21,465 nucleotides of DNA from a virus. Position 1 is the stretch's first letter, and each line of letters begins with the position of its first letter. Of this stretch, positions 9,055 through 15,777 are shown piece by piece. Under the pieces are notes generated by a model. That model ran no database searches and was not told the DNA's origin. It saw nothing but the letters and a program-made list of their open reading frames with translations. The stretch is from the IMG/VR virus record IMGVR_UViG_3300046534_001058, positions 1 to 21,465 of that record; one strand, given 5' to 3'. The position numbers were made by a program, and so were the translations under genes.

Positions 9055-9470
9055 TCAATTAGTATTGGTAAAATTAAATTGTCGTTTACTAACTTATTAT
9101 TTTCTACTGTTAGCAAGAATATATCTTTGCCATACTTGTCAATAAGTTTTTTTGTTTTTTTGTCTGTTGAAAATATTTCTATTTTCTTATTTCTACCAGT
9201 GACGAAGAAGCCCTTGTAAAAATCTTCGGTGTCTAATAATGTAGTTCTATTATATACTTCACCTTTGGCTTTTTTGAGGGCGATTGTGTAAGAAGAATAA
9301 TGTCCCAAAAATTTGCCTTTCCCATCAATACCTTTATCAAATAATTGCTTTTCTCTAACGTAATCTGCAATCTGGTCTTGTAGTTTTAACACTATTCGCT
9401 CGGCTTGGGGAACTGCTTTGCTTTTTAGACCCTTTAATTGATCGATATATGATTTTACTAAGGTAGGCAT
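9027..9470 (-). CDS. Small tail or neck protein (147 aa)
   Basis: A 147-residue soluble protein. Its N-terminal third is helical and Lys-rich (YIDQLKGLKSKAVPQAERIV). It then has a stretch with DKGIDGKGKFLGHYS, TTLLDTEDFYKGFF and DKYGKDIFLLT. That pattern is familiar to me from small structural proteins encoded near the tail genes of Bacteroidota prophages, but I cannot name a family with confidence. It is the first gene after the terminator that follows the major tail protein, and its 3' end overlaps the next gene by 28 bp. Likely roles are tail completion, tail terminator or another minor virion part. There are no membrane segments or cysteines. Confidence 0.82.
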   Translation of the reverse strand: MPTLVKSYIDQLKGLKSKAVPQAERIVLKLQDQIADYVREKQLFDKGIDGKGKFLGHYSSYTIALKKAKGEVYNRTTLLDTEDFYKGFFVTGRNKKIEIFSTDKKTKKLIDKYGKDIFLLTVENNKLVNDNLILPILIEWLINEIKV

Positions 9471-9494
9471 AAATTTGATTTAAAAAAAATTATT

Positions 9495-9538
9495 TTAAAA
9501 AAGCCTGCTACTCCACACACAGAGTTCACAGGCTTTTC
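9495..9538 (-). terminator. Intrinsic terminator after the major tail protein gene
   Basis: A perfect 9-bp inverted repeat, AAAAGCCTG at 9499-9507 and CAGGCTTTT at 9529-9537, with an inner ACTC/GAGT stem (9510-9513 with 9522-9525). Read on the minus strand, the 3' arm runs into six consecutive T residues (GGCTTTTTTAAAA), the normal form of a Rho-independent terminator. It lies 24 bp after the stop of the 311-aa gene and before the ATG at 9470. It would end or attenuate the head-gene transcript after the most abundant tail product while letting some transcription reach the tape measure genes. Confidence 0.85.
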
Positions 9539-9561
9539 TCCTAACCAAAAAGAAATTTCTT

Positions 9562-10497
9562 TTAAGCCACTACGGTATAATCAACAAAATTTGATTTGTA
9601 AAGCCCATCTCCTGCTATTTTAATAACATTTGAATTTGCTGAATACATACCAACTTTTCCAATTTCTGCAGCATTCAATGCTGGGATTGTTAGAACGTAT
9701 GTTCCAGCCGTTCCAGAATCGTCTCCTGCTGTTGGGTCACTTGCTACTCCTCCAATAGTATTAGAAAATTGACCGAATAATGCAGCCGCTACTGCTGCCG
9801 TTCTTCCTCTGTCTACTACTGCTTTTATAGTTAAAGTGACATCTGCATCTGCAGGCGCATTCACAAGCGATAAAAATACTTGAGTTACAGGCTCAACCGT
9901 TCTAGGATCAAATGCTAAATTTTCGTTTTTCCAAACGTTATAATTTACATCTAATTCAAAACGATTAAGTAATTGCCATTCTAATCCAGACTTCGTAGAA
10001 GTTGTATTAGATGCAACCTGTAATTTTGCTTGACGAATCATACCAGTCGTGAAACCTTTAAAACCACCGCTTGCGTTTGACGTAAAGAAGACATCTCCTT
10101 TATTGTCTACGATCATTGTTCTCCAAGTTCCGTGACCCTCTACGCTACTTAGCGCCCTATTCCAGTACAAACCTTTTCCAGCGAACGTCGCTAAAAATTT
10201 ATACTTTCCTTTGTTTGTCAAAATCATTGTATCGTCTTCTAGAGTTTCAATAGCATCATCCGAACCATTTTCGGCGAACGTGCTAACTCCTTGAATTACG
10301 ATTAGATCACCTGAAATCTGCAAAGATTCAATGTAATCTGCGTCTATTACTTCACTATCTGCTATTACTAGACTTGGCGACACTAACCAAACGGCGACAG
10401 CCGCTTCTAATAAATCTGCACATCCTTTGTCTGTGTTAAACCCTAAAGTCGAACCTGACCCACACGAACCTAAATTCGCTAATTCTAATGCTGTCAT
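9562..10497 (-). CDS. Probable major tail (tube) protein
   Basis: A 311-residue beta-rich protein with no signal peptide or membrane segment. It sits between the neck genes and the tape measure module, where siphophages encode the tail tube subunit. The N-terminus (MTALELANLGSCGSGSTLGF) is followed by strand-rich segments, a central DKGDVFFTSNASGGFKGF stretch and a C-terminal Gly/Thr/Ala-rich domain (GTAGTYVLTIPALNAA), which may be an Ig-like or decoration domain. A strong terminator follows immediately, consistent with a highly expressed structural product. The start is the ATG at 10495-10497, one base after the stop of the 64-aa gene. No motif of the family is diagnostic, so the call rests on synteny, size and composition. 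Confidence 0.75.
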   Translation of the reverse strand: MTALELANLGSCGSGSTLGFNTDKGCADLLEAAVAVWLVSPSLVIADSEVIDADYIESLQISGDLIVIQGVSTFAENGSDDAIETLEDDTMILTNKGKYKFLATFAGKGLYWNRALSSVEGHGTWRTMIVDNKGDVFFTSNASGGFKGFTTGMIRQAKLQVASNTTSTKSGLEWQLLNRFELDVNYNVWKNENLAFDPRTVEPVTQVFLSLVNAPADADVTLTIKAVVDRGRTAAVAAALFGQFSNTIGGVASDPTAGDDSGTAGTYVLTIPALNAAEIGKVGMYSANSNVIKIAGDGLYKSNFVDYTVVA

Positions 10498-10498
10498 T

Positions 10499-10693
10499 TT
10501 ATATCCAATTTAATTTTTTATACAATTTAGCCTGAGCCTCTGTTAAAGAGACCGTACTACCTTTTTTGATTACTTTTTTGGCTTTACCAGTTTTGGTGCT
10601 GCCTTTATTTACGCCTTTCAGCATAGTGTAATCTGTTTTTACTTCGACACTTTTTATATCGACTTTTTCATCGACATTTTTTTCTACTGCCAT
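10499..10693 (-). CDS. Small basic protein between neck and tail tube genes
   Basis: A 64-residue Lys- and Val-rich protein. The first 20 residues are charged and probably flexible. The rest (TMLKGVNKGS, then VIKKGSTVSLTEAQAKLYKK) resembles the small beta-alpha module seen in several short phage proteins of head-tail regions, in which a glycine-containing strand pair precedes a helix with a LTxxxAxxL pattern. No named family can be assigned. It overlaps the upstream 173-aa gene by 10 bp and ends one base before the tail tube start, so it is probably translated in a coupled manner with both. Confidence 0.72.
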   Translation of the reverse strand: MAVEKNVDEKVDIKSVEVKTDYTMLKGVNKGSTKTGKAKKVIKKGSTVSLTEAQAKLYKKLNWI

Positions 10694-11205
10694 TTTATTA
10701 CGTTTTTACAATTTGTTTTTATAAATTCTACATCAATGTCTAAACGAACCGCATCCCACAGAGCAATCGTAGCACTTTCCTCACCGTTTGAACCCTCATC
10801 GCTATAATTTGGGTGCTTGGTAACTTTGTACTCGTCATTTTCTATCCTTGTTTCATTACTGCTTTTAATACCATGAATGATATATTCAGTAACTGGTAGT
10901 AATACAATTTTAAAGTTGTATTCATACCTTTGCGGATTGTATAATTGACTTCTTTCCTCTGTATTGGCGATAATAAAAGAACAAGTTCGATTACAAAGTG
11001 TCCCATTCTGTGAATGAGTGTCCTCTGCTGGTATTAGCAACCAAATAAGAGGGTATAAACCGTCTTTTTTACCTACTAAATACCTATTTAATTCTAATTT
11101 ATCACCCCATCCAAAGTTTATACTTCTGTCTATGCCATCATTGAAAACTGTCATAAGTGGCATTTGAAGAATAATATCTCTGATTATGTACTCTGGAACT
11201 ATCAT
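10684..11205 (-). CDS. Neck or tail-terminator candidate (173 aa)
   Basis: A 173-residue protein that starts with the last 4 bp of the preceding gene (ATGA-type overlap), which indicates translational coupling. It has an N-terminal helix (PEYIIRDIILQMPLMTVFND), a hydrophobic strand (YPLIWLLIP), further strands (CSFIIANTEE, NFKIVLLPVTEYIIHGI) and a C-terminal strand with LWDAVRLDIDVEFI. An alpha/beta protein of this size between the connector and tail tube genes fits a tail terminator or tail completion protein (lambda gpU or HK97 gp10 place). The sequence shows no specific motif, so the role is inferred from position. Confidence 0.78.
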   Translation of the reverse strand: MIVPEYIIRDIILQMPLMTVFNDGIDRSINFGWGDKLELNRYLVGKKDGLYPLIWLLIPAEDTHSQNGTLCNRTCSFIIANTEERSQLYNPQRYEYNFKIVLLPVTEYIIHGIKSSNETRIENDEYKVTKHPNYSDEGSNGEESATIALWDAVRLDIDVEFIKTNCKNVIKWQ

Positions 11206-11897
11206 ATACCTAATGAATTTAGACTTCCACTCAAATCTGCAAAGCCAAATTCCAAATCTGGAAAGTTGGTTGCATCTAATTCGTTTTTGTCGATTAAGTA
11301 TTGGTAAAGGCTTCTAGTTTTGTTTTGATTGTTATGGTAATCAATAACGACTGTTCCATAACCGTCTTCCCTTATCAATGGATATTCCGAATCTACCGCC
11401 TGATACCTTTCTACAAAGCGCTGCCAAGAACGTATCAACTTAGGCGTAATAGAAGCCGTTTCGCTGTTTGCAGCCTTTGGCAACTGAACACCTAAGTCGG
11501 TCAGTTTTTGTTGCTCTTCAATTAAGAATTGCGAATAGATATAATCAGAAATTAACGAATTTTTATTGAACCCTAATAAACCCTCCCACCTGTAAGAAAC
11601 TTGACCTGTTGAAACATAAGTTTCTCCGTTTACAAGTTTTTTCCATTTTTCTGGTGCTGCGGCTTTTATTACCCAATTATCTCCGTCTGCTTCTAGTTCT
11701 GCAATAAGTAATTCATAAAGAACAATTCCTAGCGCCTGTATCAAAAGCCCTCTTTCCAATACAGCAATAAGACCTTTTAAGTCTGTTTCTTTGTTTGGTA
11801 AACTTATTCCCCCAACGCTTGAAGTATATCCGTTAGGGATATAGTTCGGTTGTTTTAGGAAATAAGTAGTATTTATAAGGGATTTTTCTGTCGCCAT
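11202..11897 (-). CDS. Head-tail connector or adaptor candidate (231 aa)
   Basis: A 231-residue protein encoded shortly after the major capsid protein, where siphophages place the head-tail adaptor. It has an N-terminal segment (MATEKSLINTTYFLKQPNYI), then hydrophobic helices (LIAVLERGLLIQALGIVLYELLIAELEAD) that look like a soluble helical bundle, then a Trp-rich part (KWKKLVNG, YRWEGLLGF). A C-terminal region follows with SWQRFVERYQAV, LIREDGYGTVVID and SLYQYLIDKN. I cannot identify its family from motifs. It shares a 4-bp overlap with the next gene and lies 23 bp after the 52-aa gene. Confidence 0.8.
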   Translation of the reverse strand: MATEKSLINTTYFLKQPNYIPNGYTSSVGGISLPNKETDLKGLIAVLERGLLIQALGIVLYELLIAELEADGDNWVIKAAAPEKWKKLVNGETYVSTGQVSYRWEGLLGFNKNSLISDYIYSQFLIEEQQKLTDLGVQLPKAANSETASITPKLIRSWQRFVERYQAVDSEYPLIREDGYGTVVIDYHNNQNKTRSLYQYLIDKNELDATNFPDLEFGFADLSGSLNSLGI

Positions 11898-11920
11898 TTT
11901 AATCGTTCTTTAGTTATTAA

Positions 11921-12079
11921 TTATGCTTTTTTGGAAGCAGCCGCTTTTTCCCAAGCGACTATCTTATCCATCAAGTACTTTGCCTCAAATTTATTTACTC
12001 GGTGCTTTTTACCTTTGATTGTTATATCAACGGTATGCTCCTTGTAAAATCCATCTTGAACTTTTTTTTCTTTTGCCAT
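11921..12079 (-). CDS. Small 52-aa protein after the capsid gene
   Basis: The ATG at 12077-12079 opens a 52-residue ORF that ends with TAA at 11921-11923. The product starts MAKEKKVQDGFYKEHTVDI and ends in a helix KYLMDKIVAWEKAAASKK, giving a short beta hairpin followed by a Lys/Ala-rich helix. It fills the gap between the capsid gene and the 231-aa gene and has an A/T-rich leader like its neighbours. Without it there would be a 243-bp hole in an otherwise gap-free head cluster. It could be a small head protein or connector subunit; the function is unknown. Confidence 0.7.
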   Translation of the reverse strand: MAKEKKVQDGFYKEHTVDITIKGKKHRVNKFEAKYLMDKIVAWEKAAASKKA

Positions 12080-12140
12080 GATTTTAAAATTTATAAATTA
12101 ATTATTCAGTTTATTAATAATCCTTTATTAAAAGCCGCAA

Positions 12141-13433
12141 TTAAGCAGTTTCTAACAAGGCTTTAGCAGTAGTGATATCTGCTTTTACAATCGAACCGTA
12201 AAAGTTCGCTGGTATAAATGCGAAAAATCTTTGCTCCCCTAAGAAAGACACGAAATTTTTCTCCCAATCCCCAGCAGCACCTCTAAATCCTACGTCTAAA
12301 ACAATATCCTCACGGATTTTAACTTTAAACCTATTGAAGTTTCCTACATACAATTCACCTGCTGTTACAACAGTTGAAGTCTTAATAGGTAAACCTTTAA
12401 CAGCAATACCTCCAGCGCTCACAAATGGAGGCATAATGTATTGTAGTGTCGTAGGGTCTTTGATTAATTCCATTGAAGTTGCATCCGATGGGTGCATCAA
12501 TACTGCATTTGGAAAATCATTGTTCAATTCTACTTGGTTGATCGCTGTACGGATAACATCAAAAACATTTGCGTTATCAACAGTTCCTGCGAATGTCCCT
12601 GCCGTATAAGCAGTCGCATTTGCATCCATTCCCTCGATATTGTTTCCTGTACCGTCACCTGTTAAAATTTGGGTATCTGTAAACAATCTGATTTGCTCGT
12701 AAACTTCATCCTCAATCTCCTTTGCCATACCATCAACATCATCTAACATTTCTTTTGAAACTGTGATTATCAATGCTTCTTTCTTAGGTTTTTGAGTATG
12801 CTCTACTAAGTCAAAATCTCCTTGGGGCTTAACTGTACCCTCTGCAATCATAGTAACACCGCCCTCACGACCAGTCTTTTCAATCCATGAAAATAGATTT
12901 GCGTTTGTCCCAGAAGAATTAACCAACTCCAATAAAATTGGTTGACGTTGTAAATCACGAAAGATTCCAGCCTCTGATTCTCTACGCCCAATCTGTCCTG
13001 TTGAGTTAGTAGCGAAAGTCATTGCCTGAACCGCTTTAATAGTGATTTGCTCCGATGGTGCGTTTTTGTTGTCCTTCATTGCAGTAAGTTTCTCAGCCTT
13101 TGCTGTTAGTTCACTTTTTACAATTTGACGGAAAGACATACCCTCTTTTGAGGTGCTGCCTTCTTTTAGTTTTGTGATTGCTAATCCTTGGTTCTTTGCT
13201 ATCTCTGCTAAATCATCGTGATCTTTTTTAGATACCATTTCCCCTAGGTCTGTAATCTTTTTTTCTACGGCTTCTACTTCGGCTTTTGTTGCCGCTTTAC
13301 CTAGTTCCGTTTTAAATTCAGCAGTTACAACATCGTTGTATTCTGACTGCAATAGGGCTAATTCTTCAGCCGACTTGTTTGCTAAGTCTGCTTCTGTTAT
13401 CCCCTTTTTTGCTAAAAAATCTTTGAATTTCAT
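12141..13433 (-). CDS. HK97-family major capsid protein
   Basis: A 430-residue protein that forms the icosahedral shell. The first 135 residues or so are charged and helical (EEDL-type coiled coil such as AEVEAVEKKITDLGEMVSKK), typical of the scaffolding delta domain that the prohead protease removes. The HK97-fold core follows: AEGTVKPQGDFDLVEHTQKP, then VSKEMLDDV, then the highly typical TDTQILTGDGTGNNIEGM at about residues 252-269. The C-terminal part has NAVLMHPSDATSMELIKD and the P-domain strands (FKVKIREDIVLDVGF). The order portal, protease and capsid around it supports the call. I cannot place the exact cleavage site; a switch to an uncharged segment near TIKAVQAMTFATNS (residue 131 onward) makes that area a good candidate. 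Confidence 0.95.
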   Translation of the reverse strand: MKFKDFLAKKGITEADLANKSAEELALLQSEYNDVVTAEFKTELGKAATKAEVEAVEKKITDLGEMVSKKDHDDLAEIAKNQGLAITKLKEGSTSKEGMSFRQIVKSELTAKAEKLTAMKDNKNAPSEQITIKAVQAMTFATNSTGQIGRRESEAGIFRDLQRQPILLELVNSSGTNANLFSWIEKTGREGGVTMIAEGTVKPQGDFDLVEHTQKPKKEALIITVSKEMLDDVDGMAKEIEDEVYEQIRLFTDTQILTGDGTGNNIEGMDANATAYTAGTFAGTVDNANVFDVIRTAINQVELNNDFPNAVLMHPSDATSMELIKDPTTLQYIMPPFVSAGGIAVKGLPIKTSTVVTAGELYVGNFNRFKVKIREDIVLDVGFRGAAGDWEKNFVSFLGEQRFFAFIPANFYGSIVKADITTAKALLETA

Positions 13434-13443
13434 CTTTTAATTT

Positions 13444-14277
13444 TTAAAGGTTTAATAAATAATTTTGTTTCTCTTGAAGTGCTTTTTTTGCGGCTTCGAT
13501 TGCTTTATCTTGAAGTGACTTGGTGTCGGCTTCAGATGTTGTATAAATGATTGAAGTGGCATCGTTTGATCCTGCTAATACCATACTCCCCTCCTTATGT
13601 ATTTTTGCTTCCTCAACCCCCCAGAAATATCCTTGCTCTTCTACGGTTGCTTTGTTGGCTATTTGGCTTATCCTTGTATCGTAATATTCTTTGTTTGCTC
13701 TAAGTTCTTTTTCTTGGCTGTTTATTCCTAAAGTGATTTTGACATACTGCATACGAACAGAATTTTCTACACTTCTTTTTTCTTCCATTACTTTCTTTGC
13801 GCTACTCTTTACTATTTTATCTTCTGCAATAGCGAAAATAAGTGCTTGAGTTTGCCCTACAAAGTCTTTTCCTACTAAAGCCCAGTCTATTTCTTTGGTA
13901 AAAGCGTCAACATCACCATTCCACGCTATTACATCATCTACTTTAAAACTATGGTTGTCTACATAATAGATCATTCCTTTTTGTTCTTTTAAAGTTTTTT
14001 TCCACAAACCATCAAAATGAACGTCCCCATGAGAGTCAAAATATTTTGTTGTGTTAATAACTGGGTAAACTTTTCCATCTTCAAATCCTTCTACCTTTGC
14101 AGCCTCAATATTATTTCGCTTCATGTAAGCGCCTTGTATTGATAACTGACCCTTTTCTGCACTCTTGAAAATCTGGCTGCATTTAAGCCCTGTTATTTTG
14201 CTCTCATTTATTTTGAGAGCCCTGAACATTTCATTTTTGGTTTCAAAGTCCTGATTTAACTCTTTACAATGTATCAT
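13444..14277 (-). CDS. Prohead maturation protease (HK97/U35-like)
   Basis: A 277-residue protein placed between portal and capsid, where HK97-type phages encode the serine protease that trims the capsid scaffold. The core has a family-like order: INTTKYFDSHGDVHFDGLW (about 75-92), a candidate catalytic His in YYVDNHSF (H109), a candidate Ser in ENSVRMQYVKITLG (S173), and an EGSMVLAGSNDAT segment (about 229-241) that corresponds to the usual E-S-L-V-x-x-P-A region. The family resemblance is weak, so the residue assignments are tentative. The first 60 residues (MIHCKELNQDFETKNEMF) form an extra N-terminal domain not present in short family members. The C-terminus is a Lys/Ala-rich helix (KAIEAAKKALQEKQ). 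The ATG overlaps the stop of the 39-aa ORF upstream. Confidence 0.85.
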   Translation of the reverse strand: MIHCKELNQDFETKNEMFRALKINESKITGLKCSQIFKSAEKGQLSIQGAYMKRNNIEAAKVEGFEDGKVYPVINTTKYFDSHGDVHFDGLWKKTLKEQKGMIYYVDNHSFKVDDVIAWNGDVDAFTKEIDWALVGKDFVGQTQALIFAIAEDKIVKSSAKKVMEEKRSVENSVRMQYVKITLGINSQEKELRANKEYYDTRISQIANKATVEEQGYFWGVEEAKIHKEGSMVLAGSNDATSIIYTTSEADTKSLQDKAIEAAKKALQEKQNYLLNL

Positions 14278-14393
14278 TTTTTGACAGATTTATTGCCGTC
14301 CAATATGGCGTTCTTTTTAATAATGGATTTTTGTAACCCTTTAACGTTTACAGTTCCACTTTTCTCTAATGCTTTTACTAATTCTTTTTTCAT
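14274..14393 (-). CDS. 39-aa linker ORF between portal and protease
   Basis: An ORF of 39 codons whose ATG (14391-14393) overlaps the portal stop as TAATG and whose TGA (14274-14276) overlaps the protease ATG as ATGA. Both junctions are perfect stop-start overlaps, which is hard to explain unless it is translated. The product (MKKELVKALEKSGTVNVKGL and onward) is Lys-rich, with a short helix at each end. It could be a tiny structural or regulatory peptide, or its main job could be to carry ribosomes from the portal to the protease reading frame. The function is unknown. Confidence 0.7.
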   Translation of the reverse strand: MKKELVKALEKSGTVNVKGLQKSIIKKNAILDGNKSVKK

Positions 14394-15652
14394 TATTTCT
14401 TTAGATTAGTGATTCCTATATTAGCAGCCATTTCTTGAGCCTCTTCAATACTTACCCCAGCATTGACTAAATTCCTAAAGGCTGTTGATATTTTAAGAAA
14501 CTTATCTGCTTTCTTATCTTCGATATGCTGCATAGCGTCTACGTGGTCAAAGGTTGCCACTAAAGGAGTATCTTCGTATCCGTAAAAGGTATTTAAAGTA
14601 TTAACGAAATCGTTCATGTGTGGTTGTGCCACATTCTGAATCATTTCTATTTCTCCTTCTTTTTTATTTTCAAAAGTATCGCCACTCTCTGCATAGTTTT
14701 TCCAAATGGTTTCTGGTATTTGAAACGCTGATCTAATTATGCTTGTATTGTGTCCTGTTGCTTCTATAAGCCCTAGTTCTTTTAATGCTATGTGTAATGA
14801 TTGCCAGTTTACTCCTTGATTAGTAACAATGCTTCGTACTTTAGCCGCTGACATTCCGTACTTGTGTATCAATTTTCCTTCTATTTCTTCCCTATCCCCC
14901 TTTTCAATAGGAGTAGACATACCAGTATTCGCCCCTTTTGCTCCTTGGCCAGCAAACATTTCTCGCCCATTTGTTTGTAGCATCACGTTTTGGGATTCTA
15001 ATGCTAATCTAATATTTGATATTGCTGGCTTTACTGCTTTAACCCTGCTCGGCGATTGTAATAGGCTTCCAGTTATTCCGTTCGTAATATCATAGAAATA
15101 CATTAATTCCCCAACCTCTAAGGTAATTTTGTCCTGTCCCTCTACATATTCTAACTGTGTTTCTTTAAACTTTTCTTCATCTGCCTTGTCTATAAACATT
15201 GGCGTCTTGAAATTGGTTGGATATTTTAGTTTGCTGTTGTCTAGGTTGTATATTGATTCGGTTGTTTCAGGGCTTATATTGAAACCACTTGGCAAAATAG
15301 GTCTCATTATTCCTGTTCCATTTGTTATTTTTAGCCAAATGAATTCTTTTATAAAATCTGTATTTGATTGATAAAAATTAGGGTTGTCTAATAGTTTAAT
15401 CAATGGGTCTTGATCATCGTATGTTATATTATCTCCTTGCCTTCTTTTGATTTTAAACTTTGCTTTAGCACAAAAATCTGAAGTGATTTTTAAAGCCGTA
15501 AATAAAGCATGGTTTGTAATTGAGGATTGTATTAAGTCATCATCACCGAAGTCGGCTGAACCTATTTTACCGACAGAAAGAAAAGAATCTCCGTTGCGGT
15601 ATTTAGTAAAAGACCATTTTGATGGATTCCAAGAATTGAAGTTTACTGTCAT
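14393..15652 (-). CDS. Phage portal protein (HK97 family)
   Basis: A protein of 419 residues from the ATG at 15650-15652 (428 if the TTG at 15677-15679 is used). It forms the dodecameric portal ring through which DNA is packaged. Family features are the early DDDLIQSSITNHALFTALK segment, then IKRRQGDNITYDDQDPLIKL, DFIKEFIWLKITNGTG, LEVGELMYFYDITNG with GSLLQSPSR, the helical NIRLALESQNVMLQTN region, and the C-terminal FRNLVNAGVSIEEAQEMAA, where the NAGVSxEEAxE pattern is typical of portal ends. Gene order (large terminase, portal, protease, capsid) agrees. I prefer the ATG because the TTG lies inside a possible -7 promoter box; the A-rich leader before the TTG keeps that start possible. Confidence 0.93.
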   Translation of the reverse strand: MTVNFNSWNPSKWSFTKYRNGDSFLSVGKIGSADFGDDDLIQSSITNHALFTALKITSDFCAKAKFKIKRRQGDNITYDDQDPLIKLLDNPNFYQSNTDFIKEFIWLKITNGTGIMRPILPSGFNISPETTESIYNLDNSKLKYPTNFKTPMFIDKADEEKFKETQLEYVEGQDKITLEVGELMYFYDITNGITGSLLQSPSRVKAVKPAISNIRLALESQNVMLQTNGREMFAGQGAKGANTGMSTPIEKGDREEIEGKLIHKYGMSAAKVRSIVTNQGVNWQSLHIALKELGLIEATGHNTSIIRSAFQIPETIWKNYAESGDTFENKKEGEIEMIQNVAQPHMNDFVNTLNTFYGYEDTPLVATFDHVDAMQHIEDKKADKFLKISTAFRNLVNAGVSIEEAQEMAANIGITNLKK

Positions 15653-15676
15653 TTTCGCTAGAGGGTTTAATGCTAA

Positions 15677-15684
15677 CAAAGATA
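15677..15684 (-). promoter_or_regulatory. Possible -7 promoter box before portal gene
   Basis: On the minus strand this reads TATCTTTG, a full match to the Bacteroidota -7 consensus TAnnTTTG, about 25 bp before the portal ATG and inside the 125-bp gap after the large terminase. No good TTG-type -33 box is visible at the expected distance, so the match may be fortuitous in such AT-rich DNA. A small hairpin (TTTGC/GCAAA) lies close to the terminase stop in the same gap. Confidence 0.25.
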
Positions 15685-15777
15685 TTAATCTTTTTTAAAT
15701 AAAAATTAGTTTTGGTATGGCTTTTTTTTTGGTTTTGCTTAACCTCTTGCTTGACGATTTGCTTTAGCAAAAGATAT

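Noticed and set aside
12114-12131. TTAATAA/TTATTAA hairpin after the capsid gene as a terminator
   Set aside because: The stem is only A-T pairs and no T run follows on the coding strand; such symmetry is common by chance in this spacer.
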